64,000 bases of DNA from Eledone cirrhosa. Lineage: Eukaryota > Mollusca > Cephalopoda > Octopoda > Eledonidae. Location of the stretch: NCBI GenBank assembly GCA_964016885.1, contig OZ024742.1:87001-151000 (forward strand). The letters run 5' to 3'. Position 1 is the stretch's first letter. Each line of letters opens with the position of its first letter. The notes under the pieces were generated by a model. The model saw nothing but the letters and a program-made list of their open reading frames with translations. It was not told the origin of the DNA and did no database searches. The translations under genes and the position numbers were made by a program. Of this stretch, positions 31,001 through 46,200 are shown one piece after another.

Positions 31001-34000
31001 ACAGTAACCACCCTAACCCTAACCCTCAACGTACATTCAACAGTAACCACCCTAACCCTAACCCTAACCCACAACGTACATTCAACAGTAACAACCCTAA
31101 CCCTAACCTTAACCCTCAACGTACATTCAACAGTAACCACTCTAACCCTAACCCTAACCCTTAACGTACATTCAACAGTAACCACCCTAACCCTCAACGT
31201 ACATTCAACAGTAACCACTCTAACCCTAACCCAAACCCTAAACCTCAACGTACATTCAACAGTAACCACTCTAACACTAACCCTAACCCTCAACGTACAT
31301 TCAACAGTAACCACCCTAACCCTAACCCTCAACGTACATTCAACAGTAACCACACTAACCCTAAACCTAATCCTAACCCTCAACGTACATTCAACAGTAA
31401 CCACCCTAACCCTCAACGTACATTCAACAGTAACCACCCTAACCCTAACCCTCAACGTACATTCAACAGTAACCACTCTAACCCTAACCCTAATCCTAAC
31501 CCTCAACGTACATTCAACAGTAATCACCCTAACCCTAATCCTAACCCTCAACGTACATTCAACAGTAACCACCCTAACCCTTACCCCCAACCCTCAACGT
31601 ACATACAACAGTAACCACTCTAACCCTAACCCTAACCCTCAACGTACATTCAACAGTAACCACCCTAACCCTAACCCTAACCCTCAACGTACATTCAACT
31701 GTAACCACTCTAACCCTAACCCTAACACTCAACGTACATTCAACAGTAACCACCCTAACCCTAACCCTAACCCTAACCCTAACCCTCAACGTACATTCAA
31801 CAGTAACCACCCTAACCCTCACCCTCAACGTACATTCAACAGTAACCACTCTAACCCTAACCCTAACCCTCAACGTACATTCAACTGTAACCACACTAAC
31901 CCTAACCCTAACACTCAACGTACATTCAACAGTAACCACCCTAACCCTAACCCTAACCCTCAACGAACATTCAATAATAACCACCCTAACCCTAACCCTA
32001 ACCCTCAACGTACATTCAACAGTAACCACCCTAACCCTAACCCTAACACTCAACGTACATTCAACAGTAACCACCCTAACCCTAACCCTCAACGTACATT
32101 CAACTGTAACCACACTAACCCTAACCCTAACACTCAACGTACATTCAACATTAACCACCCTAACCCTAACCCTAACCCTCAACGTACATTCAAAAGTAAC
32201 CACCCTAACCCTAATCCTAACCCTCAACGTACATTCAACAGTAACCACCCTAACCCTAACCCTAACCCTCAACGTACATTCAACAGTAACCACCCTAACC
32301 CTAACCCTAACCCTCAACGTACATTCAACAGTAACCACCCTAACCCTAACCCTCAACGTACATTCAACAGTAACCACTCTAACCCTAACCCTAACCCCCA
32401 ACGTACCTTCAACAATAACCACCCTAACTCTAACCCTCAACGTACATTCAACAGTAACCACTCTAACCCTAACCCTAACCCCTAACGTACCTTCAACAAT
32501 AACCACCCTAACCCTAACCCTCAACGTACATTCAACAGTAACCACCCTAACCCTAACCCTAACCCTAACCCTAACCCTCAACGTATATTCAACAGTAACT
32601 ACTCTAACCCTAACCCTAACCCTCAACGTACATTCAACTGTAACCATTCTAACCCTAACCCTAACCCTCAACGTACATTCAAAAGTAACAACCCTAACCC
32701 TAACCCTAACCCTAACCCTCAACGTACATTCAACAGTAACCACCCTAACCCTAACCCTCAACGTACATTCAACAGTAACCACCCTAACCCTAACCCTAAC
32801 CCACAACGTACATTCAACAGTAACCACCCTAACCCTAACCCTAACCCTCAACGTACATTCAACAGTAACCACTCTAACCCTAACCCTAACCCTCAACGTA
32901 CATTCAACAGTAACCACTCAAACCCTAACCCTCAACGTACATTCAACAGTAACCACCCTAACCCTAACCCTCAACGTACATTCAACAGTAACCACTCTAA
33001 CCCTAACCCTAACCCTAACCCTCAACGTACATTCAACATTAACCACTCTAACCCTAACCCTAACCCTCAACGTACATTCAACAGTAACCACCCTAACCCT
33101 CAACGTACATTCAACAGTAACCAATCTAACCCTAACCCTAATCCTAACCCTCAACGTACATTCAACAGTAACCACCCTAACCCTAACCCTCAACGTACAT
33201 TCAACAGTAACCACTCTAACCCTAACCCTAATCCTAACCCTCAACGTACATTCAACAGTAATCACCCTAACCCTAATCCTAACCCTCAACGTACATTCAA
33301 CAGTAACCACCCTAACCCTTACCCGCAACCCTCAACGTACATACAACAGTAACCACTCTAACCCTAACCCTAACCCTCAACGTACATTCAACAGTAACCA
33401 CCCTAACCCTAACCCTAACCCTCAACGTACATTCAACTGTAACCACTCTAACCCTAACCCTAACACTCAACGTACATTCAACAGTAACCACCCTAACCCT
33501 CACCCTCAACGTACATTCAACAGTAACCACCCTAACCCTAACCCTGACCCTCAACGTACATTCAACTGTAACCACACTAACCCTAACCCTAACACTCAAC
33601 GTACATTCAACAGTAACCACCCTAACCCTAACCCTAACCCTCAACGTACATTCAACAGTAACCACCCTAACCCTAACCCTAACCCTCAACGTACATTCAA
33701 CAGTAACCACCCTAACCCTAACCCTAACCCTCAACGTACATTCAACTGTAACCACACTAACCCTAACCCTAACACTCAACGTACATTCAACAGTAACCAC
33801 CCTAACCCTAACCCTAACCCTCAACGTACATTCAACAGTAACCACCCTAACCCTAATCCTAACCTTCAACGTACATTCAACAGTAACCACCCTAACCCTA
33901 ACCCTAAACCTCAACGTACATTCAACAGTAACCACCCTAAACCTAACCCTAACCCTCAACGTACATTCAACAGTAACCACCCTAACCCTAACCCTAACCC

Positions 34001-35800
34001 TCAACGTACATTCAACAGTAACCACTCTAACCCTAACCCTAACCCTCAACGTACATTCAACAGTAACCACCCTAACCCTAACCCTAACCCTCAACGTACA
34101 TTCAACAGTAACCACCCTAACCCTAACCCTACCCCTCAACGTACATTCAACAGTAACCACCCTAACCCTAACCCTCAACGTACATTCAACAGTAACCACC
34201 CTAACCCTAACCCTAACCCTCAACGTACATTCAACAGTAACCACCCTAACCCTAACCCTAACCCTCAACGTACATTCAACAGTAACCACCCTAACCCTAA
34301 CCCTAACCCTAACCCTCAACGTACATTCAACAGTAACCACCCTAACCCTAACCCTAACCCTCAACGTACATTCAACAGTAACCACTCTAACCCTAACCCT
34401 AACCCTCAACGTACATTCAACAGTAACCACCCTAACCCTAACCCTCAACGTACATTCAACAGTAACCACTCTAACCCTAACCCTAACCCTCAACGTACAT
34501 TCAACAGTAACCACCCTAACCCTAACCCTTAACGTACATTCAACAGTAACCACCCTATCCCTAACCCTAACCCTCAACGTACATTCAACAGTAACCACCC
34601 TAACCCTTACCCGCAACCCTCAACGTACATACAACAGTAACCACTCTAACCCTAACCCTAACCCTCAACGTACATTCAACAGTAACCACCCTAACCCTAA
34701 CCCTAACCCTCAACGTACATTCAACTGTAACCACTCTAACCCTAACCCTAATACTCAACGTACATTCAACAGTAACCACCCTAACCCTCACCCTCAACGT
34801 ACATTCAACAGTAACCACCCTAACCCTAACCCTGACCCTCAACGTACATTCAACTGTAACCACACTAACCCTAACCCTAACACTCAACGTACATTCAACA
34901 GTAACCACCCTAACCCTAACCCTAACCCTCAACGTACATTCAACAGTAACCACCCTAACCCTAACCCTAACCCTCAACGTACATTCAACAGTAACCACCC
35001 TAACCCTAACCCTAACCCTCAACGTACATTCAACTGTAACCACACTAACCCTAACCCTAACACTCAACGTACATTCAACAGTAACCACCCTAACCCTAAC
35101 CCTAACCCTCAACGTACATTCAACAGTAACCACCCTAACCCTAATCCTAACCCTCAACGTACATTCAACAGTAACCACCCTAACCCTAACCCTAAACCTC
35201 AACGTACATTCAACAGTAACCACCCTAAACCTAACCCTAACCCTCAACGTACATTCAACAGTAACCACCCTAACCCTAACCCTAACCCTCAACGTACATT
35301 CAACAGTAACCACTCTAACCCTAACCCTAACCCTCAACGTACATTCAACAGTAACCACCCTAACCCTAACCCTAACCCTCAACGTACATTCAACAGTAAC
35401 CACCCTAACCCTAACCCTACCCCTCAACGTACATTCAACAGTAACCACCCTAACCCTAACCCTCAACGTACATTCAACAGTAACCACCCTAACCCTAACC
35501 CTAACCCTCAACGTACATTCAACAGTAACCACCCTAACCCTAACCCTAACCCTCAACGTACATTCAACAGTAACCACCCTAACCCTAACCCTAACCCTAA
35601 CCCTCAACGTACATTCAACAGTAACCACCCTAACCCTAACCCTAACCCTCAACGTACATTCAACAGTAACCACTCTAACCCTAACCCTAACCCTCAACGT
35701 ACATTCAACAGTAACCACCCTAACCCTAACCCTCAACGTACATTCAACAGTAACCACTCTAACCCTAACCCTAACCCTCAACGTACATTCAACAGTAACC
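24770..35800 (+). repeat. Satellite domain B (2.8 kb HORs and 1.3 kb duplication)
   Basis: The CCACTTTAACCCTAACTC marker occurs at 25,471 and 25,600, again at 28,286 and 28,415 (offset 2,815 for both), and once more at 30,825. The phase-shifting marker CCCTTACCCCCAACCC with the core GTACATACAACAG occurs near 27,550, 30,173 and 31,580, and as CCCGCAACCC near 33,320 and 34,610. Each copy shifts the minus-strand frame, which explains why open frames break at these points. The third HOR copy is shortened (2,410 bp instead of 2,815). Confidence 0.65.
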
Positions 35801-35890
35801 ACCCTAACCCTAACCCTTAACGTACATTCAACAGTAACCACCCTAACCCTAACCCTAACCCTCAACGTACATTCAACAGTAACCACTCTA
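33312..35890 (+). repeat. 1,288-bp tandem duplication at the B/C boundary
   Basis: The segment after the CCCGCAACCC marker near 33,320 recurs after the same marker near 34,610. The offset of 1,288 bp is confirmed by a private CCCTACCCCTCAACG variant at 34,131 and 35,419. The rightmost copy runs into domain C. The offset is not a multiple of three because each unit contains one phase-shifting marker. Confidence 0.6.
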
Positions 35891-38800
35891 ACCCTAACCC
35901 TAACCCTCAACGTACATTCAACAGTAACCACCCTAACCCTAACCCTCAACGTACATTCAACAGTAACCACCCTAACACTAACCCTCAACGTACATTCAAC
36001 AGTAACCACCCTAACCCTAACCCTCAACGTACATTCAACAGTAACCACTCTAACCCTAACCCTAACCCTCAACGTACATTCAACAGTAACCACCCTAACC
36101 CTAACCCTCAACGTACATTCAACAGTAACCACTCTAACCCTAACCCTAACCCTCAACGTACATTCAACAGTAACCACCCTAACCCTAACCCTAACCCCCA
36201 ACGTACATTCAACAGTAACCACTCTAACCCTAACCCTAACCCTCAACGTACATTCAACAGTAACCACCCTAACCCTAACCCTCAACGTACATTCAACAGT
36301 AACCACCCTAACCCTAACCCTAACCCTCAACGTACATTCAACAGTAACCACCCTAACCCTAACCCTAACCCTCAACGTACATTCAACTGTAACCATTCTA
36401 ACCCTAACCCTCAACGTACATTCAACAGTAACCACTCTAACCCTAACCCTAACCCTCAACGTACATTCAACAGTAACCACCCTAACCCTAACCCTCAACG
36501 TACATTCAACAGTAACCACCCTAACCCTAACCCTAACCCTCAACGTACATTCAACAGTAACCACTCTAACCCTAACCCTAACCCTCAACGTACATTCAAC
36601 AGTAACCACCCTAACCCTAACCCTTAACGTACATTCAACAGTAACCACCCTAACCCTAACCCTAACCCTCAACGTACATTCAACAGTAACCACTCTAACC
36701 CTAACCCTAACCCTCAACGTACATTTAACAGTAACCACCCTAACCCTAACCCTCAACGTACATTCAACAGTAACCACCCTAACCCTAACCCTAACCCTCA
36801 ACGTACATTCAACAGTAACCACCCTAACCCTATCCCTAACCCTCAACGTACATTCAACAGTAACCACCCTAACCCTAACCCTCAACGTACATTCAACAGT
36901 AACCACCCTAACCCTAACCCTCAACGTACATTCAACAGTAACCACCCTAACCCTAACCCTAACCCTCAACGTACACTCAACAGTAACCACCCTAACCCTA
37001 ACCCTCAACGTACATTCAACAGTAACCACCCTAACCCTAACCCTCAACGTACATTCAACAGTAACAACCCTAACCCTAACCCTAACCGTCAACGTACATT
37101 CAACAGTAACCACCCTAACCCTAACCCTAACTCTAACCCTAACCACCCTAACCCTAACCCTCAACGTACATTCAACAGTAACCACCCTAACCCTAACCCT
37201 AACCCTCAACGTACATTCAACAGTAACCACCCTAACCCTAACCCTAACCCTCAACGTACATTCAACAGTAACCACGCTAATCCTAACCCTAACCCTCAAC
37301 GTACATTCAACAGTAACCACCCTAACCCTAACCCTAACCCTCAACGTACATTCAACAGTAACCACCCTAACCCTAACCCTCAACGTACATTCAACAGTAA
37401 CCACCCTAACCCTAACCCTAACCCTCAACGTACATTCAACAGTAACCACTCTAACCCTAACCCTAACCCTCAACGTACATTCAACAGTAACCACCCTAAC
37501 CCTAACCCTAACCCTCAACGTACATTCAACAGTAACCACTCTAACCCTAACCCTAACCCTCAACGTACATTCAACAGTAACCACCCTAACCCTAACCCTC
37601 AACGTACATTCAACAGTAACCACCCTAACCCTAACCCTAACCCTCAACGTACATTCAACAGTAACCACCCTAACCCGAACCCTAACCCTCAACGTACATT
37701 CAACTGTAACCATTCTAACCCTAACCCTCAACGTACATTCAACAGTAACCACTCTAACCCTAACCCTAACCCTCAACGTACATTCAACAGTAACCACCCT
37801 AACCCTAACCCTCAACGTACATTCAACAGTAACCACCCTAACCCTAACCCTAACCCTCAACGTACATTCAACAGTAACCACTCTAACCCTAACCCTAACC
37901 CTCAACGTACATTCAACAGTAACCACCCTAACCCTAACCCTCAACGTACATTCAACAGTAACCACCCTAACCCTAACCCTAACCCTCAACGTACATTCAA
38001 CAGTAACCACTCTAACCCTAACCCTAACCCTCAACGTACATTCAACAGTAACCACCCTAACCCTAACCCTCAACGTACATTCAACAGTAACCACCCTAAC
38101 CATAACCCTAACCCTCAACGTACATTCAACAGTAACCACCCTAACCCTAACCCTAACCCTCAACGTACATTCAACAGTAACCACCCTAACCCTAACCCTC
38201 AAAGTACATTCAACAGTAACCACCCTAACCCTAACCCTAACCCTCAACGTACATTCAACAGTAACCACCCTAACCCTAACCCTCAACGTACATTCAACAG
38301 TAACCACCCAAACCCTAACCCTAACCCTCAACGTACATTCAACAGTAACCACCCTAACCCTAACCCTAACCCTCAACGTACATTCAACAGTAACCACCCT
38401 AACCCTAACCCTAACCCTCAACGTACATTCAACAGTAACCACTCTAACCCTAACCCTAACCCTCAACGTACATTCAACAGTAACCACCCTAACCCTAACC
38501 CTCAACGTACATTCAACAGTAACCACCCTAACCCTAACCCTAACCCTCAACGTACATTCAACAGTAACCACCCTAACCCTAACCCTAACCCTCAACGTAC
38601 ATTCAACAGTAACCACTCTAACCCTAACCCTAACCCTCAACGTACATTCAACAGTAACCACCCTAACCCTAACCCTCAACGTACATTCAACAGTAACCAC
38701 TCTAACCCTAACCCTAACCCTCAACGTACATTCAACAGTAACCACCCTAACCCTAACCCTAACCCTCAACGTACATTCAACAGTAACCACTCTAACCCTA

Positions 38801-39492
38801 ACCCTAACCCTCAACGTACATTCAACAGTAACCACCCTAACCCTAACCCTCAACGTACATTCAACAGTAACCACCCTAACCCTAACCCTAACCCTCAACG
38901 TACATCCAACAGTAACCACCATAACCCTAACCCTAACCCTCAACGTACATTCAACTGTAACCATTCTAACCCTAACCCTCAACGTACATTCAACAGTAAC
39001 CACTCTAACCCTAACCCTAACCCTCAACGTACATTCAACAGTAACCACCCTAACCCTAACCCTCAACGTACATTCAACAGTAACCACCCTAACCCTAACC
39101 CTAACCCTCAACGTACATTCAACAGTAACCACTCTAACCCTAACCCTCAACGTACATTCAACAGTAACCACCCTAACCCTAACCCTCAACGTACATTCAA
39201 CAGTAACCACCCTAACCCTAACCCTAACCCTCAACGTACATTCAACAGTAACCACTCTAACCCTAACCCTAACCCACAACGTACATTCAACAGTAACCAC
39301 CCTAACCCTAACCCTCAACGTACATTCAACAGTAACAACCCTAACCCTAACCCTAACCCTCAAAGTACATTCAACAGTAACCACCCTAACCCTAACCCTA
39401 ACCCTCAACGTACATTCAACAGTAACCAACCTAACCCTAACCCTCAACGTACATTCAACAGTAACCACCCTAACCCTAACCCTAACCCTCAA
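35764..39492 (+). repeat. Domain C higher-order repeat, copy 1
   Basis: Private variants that define the ~3.72 kb unit occur in order: GTACATTTAACAG (36,719), GTACACTCAAC (36,971), CTAACCGTCAACG (37,083), a monomer with its linker core lost (near 37,130), and CACGCTAATCC (near 37,273). The unit ends before the private CGTTCATTC core at 39,493. The left limit is set by subtracting one period and is approximate. Confidence 0.55.
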
Positions 39493-42400
39493 CGTTCATT
39501 CAACAGTAACCACCCTAACCCTAACCCTCAACGTACATTCAACAGTAACCACCCTAACCCTAACCCTAACCCTCAACGTACATTCAACAGTAACCACCCT
39601 AACCCTAACCCTAACCCTCAACGTACATTCAACAGTAACCACTCTAACCCTAACCCTAACCCTCAACGTACATTCAACAGTAACCACCCTAACCCTAACC
39701 CTCAACGTACATTCAACAGTAACCACCCTAACCCTAACCCTAACCCTCAACGTACATTCAACAGTAACCACCCTAACCCTAACCCTAACCCTCAACGTAC
39801 ATTCAACAGTAACCACTCTAACCCTAACCCTAACCCTCAACGTACATTCAACAGTAACCACCCTAACCCTAACCCTCAACGTACATTCAACAGTAACCAC
39901 TCTAACCCTAACCCTAACCCTCAACGTACATTCAACAGTAACCACCCTAACCCTAACCCTAACCCTCAACGTACATTCAACAGTAACCACTCTAACCCTA
40001 ACCCTAACCCTCAACGTACATTCAACAGTAACCACCCTAACCCTAACCCTCAACGTACATTCAACAGTAACCACCCTAACCCTAACCCTAACCCTCAACG
40101 TACATTCAACAGTAACCACCCTAACCCTAACCCTAACCCTCAACGTACATTCAACTGTAACCATTCTAACCCTAACCCTCAACGTACATTCAACAGTAAC
40201 CACTCTAACCCTAACCCTAACCCTCAACGTACATTCAACAGTAACCACCCTAACCCTAACCCTCAACGTACATTCAACAGTAACCACCCTAACCCTAACC
40301 CTAACCCTCAACGTACATTCAACAGTAACCACTCTAACCCTAACCCTAACCCTCAACGTACATTCAACAGTAACCACCCTAACCCTAACCCTTAACGTAC
40401 ATTCAACAGTAACCACCCTAACCCTAACCCTAACCCTCAACGTACATTCAACAGTAACCACTCTAACCCTAACCCTAACCCTCAACGTACATTTAACAGT
40501 AACCACCCTAACCCTAACCCTCAACGTACATTCAACAGTAACCACCCTAACCCTAACCCTAACCCTCAACGTACATTCAACAGTAACCACCCTAACCCTA
40601 TCCCTAACCCTCAACGTACATTCAACAGTAACCACCCTAACCCTAACCCTCAACGTACATTCAACAGTAACCACCCTAACCCTAACCCTAACCCTCAACG
40701 TACACTCAACAGTAACCACCCTAACCCTAACCCTCAACGTACATTCAACAGTAACCACCCTAACCCTAACCCTCAACGTACATTCAACAGTAACAACCCT
40801 AACCCTAACCCTAACCGTCAACGTACATTCAACAGTAACCACCCTAACCCTAACCCTAACTCTAACCCTAACCACCCTAACCCTAACCCTCAACGTACAT
40901 TCAACAGTAACCACCCTAACCCTAACCCTAACCCTCAACGTACATTCAACAGTAACCACCCTAACCCTAACCCTAACCCTCAACGTACATTCAACAGTAA
41001 CCACGCTAATCCTAACCCTAACCCTCAACGTACATTCAACAGTAACCACCCTAACCCTAACCCTAACCCTCAACGTACATTCAACAGTAACCACCCTAAC
41101 CCTAACCCTCAACGTACATTCAACAGTAACCACCCTAACCCTAACCCTAACCCTCAACGTACATTCAACAGTAACCACTCTAACCCTAACCCTAACCCTC
41201 AACGTACATTCAACAGTAACCACCCTAACCCTAACCCTAACCCTCAACGTACATTCAACAGTAACCACTCTAACCCTAACCCTAACCCTCAACGTACATT
41301 CAACAGTAACCACCCTAACCCTAACCCTCAACGTACATTCAACAGTAACCACCCTAACCCTAACCCTAACCCTCAACGTACATTCAACAGTAACCACCCT
41401 AACCCGAACCCTAACCCTCAACGTACATTCAACTGTAACCATTCTAACCCTAACCCTCAACGTACATTCAACAGTAACCACTCTAACCCTAACCCTAACC
41501 CTCAACGTACATTCAACAGTAACCACCCTAACCCTAACCCTCAACGTACATTCAACAGTAACCACCCTAACCCTAACCCTAACCCTCAACGTACATTCAA
41601 CAGTAACCACTCTAACCCTAACCCTAACCCTCAACGTACATTCAACAGTAACCACCCTAACCCTAACCCTCAACGTACATTCAACAGTAACCACCCTAAC
41701 CCTAACCCTAACCCTCAACGTACATTCAACAGTAACCACTCTAACCCTAACCCTAACCCTCAACGTACATTCAACAGTAACCACCCTAACCCTAACCCTC
41801 AACGTACATTCAACAGTAACCACCCTAACCATAACCCTAACCCTCAACGTACATTCAACAGTAACCACCCAAACCCTAACCCTAACCCTCAACGTACATT
41901 CAACAGTAACCACCCTAACCCTAACCCTCAAAGTACATTCAACAGTAACCACCCTAACCCTAACCCTAACCCTCAACGTACATTCAACAGTAACCACCCT
42001 AACCCTAACCCTCAACGTACATTCAACAGTAACCACCCAAACCCTAACCCTAACCCTCAACGTACATTCAACAGTAACCACCCTAACCCTAACCCTAACC
42101 CTCAACGTACATTCAACAGTAACCACCCTAACCCTAACCCTAACCCTCAACGTACATTCAACAGTAACCACTCTAACCCTAACCCTAACCCTCAACGTAC
42201 ATTCAACAGTAACCACCCTAACCCTAACCCTCAACGTACATTCAACAGTAACCACCCTAACCCTAACCCTAACCCTCAACGTACATTCAACAGTAACCAC
42301 CCTAACCCTAACCCTAACCCTCAACGTACATTCAACAGTAACCACTCTAACCCTAACCCTAACCCTCAACGTACATTCAACAGTAACCACCCTAACCCTA

Positions 42401-43221
42401 ACCCTCAACGTACATTCAACAGTAACCACTCTAACCCTAACCCTAACCCTCAACGTACATTCAACAGTAACCACCCTAACCCTAACCCTAACCCTCAACG
42501 TACATTCAACAGTAACCACTCTAACCCTAACCCTAACCCTCAACGTACATTCAACAGTAACCACCCTAACCCTAACCCTCAACGTACATTCAACAGTAAC
42601 CACCCTAACCCTAACCCTAACCCTCAACGTACATCCAACAGTAACCACCATAACCCTAACCCTAACCCTCAACGTACATTCAACTGTAACCATTCTAACC
42701 CTAACCCTCAACGTACATTCAACAGTAACCACTCTAACCCTAACCCTAACCCTCAACGTACATTCAACAGTAACCACCCTAACCCTAACCCTCAACGTAC
42801 ATTCAACAGTAACCACCCTAACCCTAACCCTAACCCTCAACGTACATTCAACAGTAACCACTCTAACCCTAACCCTCAACGTACATTCAACAGTAACCAC
42901 CCTAACCCTAACCCTCAACGTACATTCAACAGTAACCACCCTAACCCTAACCCTAACCCTCAACGTACATTCAACAGTAACCACTCTAACCCTAACCCTA
43001 ACCCACAACGTACATTCAACAGTAACCACCCTAACCCTAACCCTCAACGTACATTCAACAGTAACAACCCTAACCCTAACCCTAACCCTCAAAGTACATT
43101 CAACAGTAACCACCCTAACCCTAACCCTAACCCTCAACGTACATTCAACAGTAACCAACCTAACCCTAACCCTCAACGTACATTCAACAGTAACCACCCT
43201 AACCCTAACCCTAACCCTCAA
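39493..43221 (+). repeat. Domain C higher-order repeat, copy 2
   Basis: A 3,729-bp unit from one CGTTCATTC core to the next. GTACACTC (40,700) and CCGTC (40,815) lie 3,729 bp after their partners in copy 1. The GTACATTTAACAG variant is displaced by an extra 39 bp, one n=2 monomer. Confidence 0.65.
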
Positions 43222-46200
43222 CGTTCATTCAACAGTAACCACCCTAACCCTAACCCTCAACGTACATTCAACAGTAACCACCCTAACCCTAACCCTAACC
43301 CTCAACGTACATTCAACAGTAACCACCCTAACCCTAACCCTAACCCTCAACGTACATTCAACAGTAACCACTCTAACCCTAACCCTAACCCTCAACGTAC
43401 ATTCAACAGTAACCACCCTAACCCTAACCCTCAACGTACATTCAACAGTAACCACCCTAACCCTAACCCTAACCCTCAACGTACATTCAACAGTAACCAC
43501 TCTAACCCTAACCCTAACCCTCAACGTACATTCAACAGTAACCACCCTAACCCTAACCCTCAACGTACATTCAACAGTAACCACTCTAACCCTAACCCTA
43601 ACCCTCAACGTACATTCAACAGTAACCACCCTAACCCTAACCCTAACCCCCAACGTACATTCAACAGTAACCACTCTAACCCTAACCCTAACCCTCAACG
43701 TACATTCAACAGTAACCACCCTAACCCTAACCCTCAACGTACATTCAACAGTAACCACCCTAACCCTAACCCTAACCCTCAACGTACATTCAACAGTAAC
43801 CACCCTAACCCTAACCCTAACCCTCAACGTACATTCAACTGTAACCATTCTAACCCTAACCCTCAACGTACATTCAACAGTAACCACTCTAACCCTAACC
43901 CTAACCCTCAACGTACATTCAACAGTAACCACCCTAACCCTAACCCTCAACGTACATTCAACAGTAACCACCCTAACCCTAACCCTAACCCTCAACGTAC
44001 ATTCAACAGTAACCACTCTAACCCTAACCCTAACCCTCAACGTACATTCAACAGTAACCACCCTAACCCTAACCCTTAACGTACATTCAACAGTAACCAC
44101 CCTAACCCTAACCCTAACCCTCAACGTACATTCAACAGTAACCACTCTAACCCTAACCCTAACCCTCAACGTACATTTAACAGTAACCACCCTAACCCTA
44201 ACCCTCAACGTACATTCAACAGTAACCACCCTAACCCTAACCCTAACCCTCAACGTACATTCAACAGTAACCACCCTAACCCTATCCCTAACCCTCAACG
44301 TACATTCAACAGTAACCACCCTAACCCTAACCCTCAACGTACATTCAACAGTAACCACCCTAACCCTAACCCTCAACGTACATTCAACAGTAACCACCCT
44401 AACCCTAACCCTAACCCTCAACGTACACTCAACAGTAACCACCCTAACCCTAACCCTCAACGTACATTCAACAGTAACCACCCTAACCCTAACCCTCAAC
44501 GTACATTCAACAGTAACAACCCTAACCCTAACCCTAACCGTCAACGTACATTCAACAGTAACCACCCTAACCCTAACCCTAACTCTAACCCTAACCACCC
44601 TAACCCTAACCCTCAACGTACATTCAACAGTAACCACCCTAACCCTAACCCTAACCCTCAACGTACATTCAACAGTAACCACCCTAACCCTAACCCTAAC
44701 CCTCAACGTACATTCAACAGTAACCACGCTAATCCTAACCCTAACCCTCAACGTACATTCAACAGTAACCACCCTAACCCTAGCCCTAACCCTCAACGTA
44801 CATTCAACAGTAACCACCCTAACCCTAACCCTCAACGTACATTCAACAGTAACCACCCTAACCCTAACCCTAACCCTCAACGTACATTCAACAGTAACCA
44901 CTCTAACCCTAACCCTAACCCTCAACGTACATTCAACAGTAACCACCCTAACCCTAACCCTAACCCTCAACGTACATTCAACAGTAACCACTCTAACCCT
45001 AACCCTAACCCTCAACGTACATTCAACAGTAACCACCCTAACCCTAACCCTCAACGTACATTCAACAGTAACCACCCTAACCCTAACCCTAACCCTCAAC
45101 GTACATTCAACAGTAACCACCCTAACCCGAACCCTAACCCTCAACGTACATTCAACTGTAACCATTCTAACCCTAACCCTCAACGTACATTCAACAGTAA
45201 CCACTCTAACCCTAACCCTAACCCTCAACGTACATTCAACAGTAACCACCCTAACCCTAACCCTCAACGTACATTCAACAGTAACCACCCTAACCCTAAC
45301 CCTAACCCTCAACGTACATTCAACAGTAACCACTCTAACCCTAACCCTCAACGTACATTCAACAGTAACCACCCTAACCCTAACCCTCAACGTACATTCA
45401 ACAGTAACCACCCTAACCCTAACCCTAACCCTCAACGTACATTCAACAGTAACCACTCTAACCCTAACCCTAACCCTCAACGTACATTCAACAGTAACCA
45501 CCCTAACCCTAACCCTCAACGTACATTCAACAGTAACCACCCTAACCATAACCCTAACCCTCAACGTACATTCAACAGTAACCACCCTAACCCTAACCCT
45601 AACCCTCAACGTACATTCAACAGTAACCACCCTAACCCTAACCCTCAAAGTACATTCAACAGTAACCACCCTAACCCTAACCCTAACCCTCAACGTACAT
45701 TCAACAGTAACCACCCTAACCCTAACCCTCAACGTACATTCAACAGTAACCACCCAAACCCTAACCCTAACCCTCAACGTACATTCAACAGTAACCACCC
45801 TAACCCTAACCCTAACCCTCAACGTACATTCAACAGTAACCACCCTAACCCTAACCCTAACCCTCAACGTACATTCAACAGTAACCACTCTAACCCTAAC
45901 ACTAACCCTCAACGTACATTCAACAGTAACCACCCTAACCCTAACCCTCAACGTACATTCAACAGTAACCACCCTAACCCTAACCCTAACCCTCAACGTA
46001 CATTCAACAGTAACCACCCTAACCCTAACCCTAACCCTCAACGTACATTCAACAGTAACCACTCTAACCCTAACCCTAACCCTCAACGTACATTCAACAG
46101 TAACCACCCTAACCCTAACCCTCAACGTACATTCAACAGTAACCACTCTAACCCTAACCCTAACCCTCAACGTACATTCAACAGTAACCACCCTAACCCT

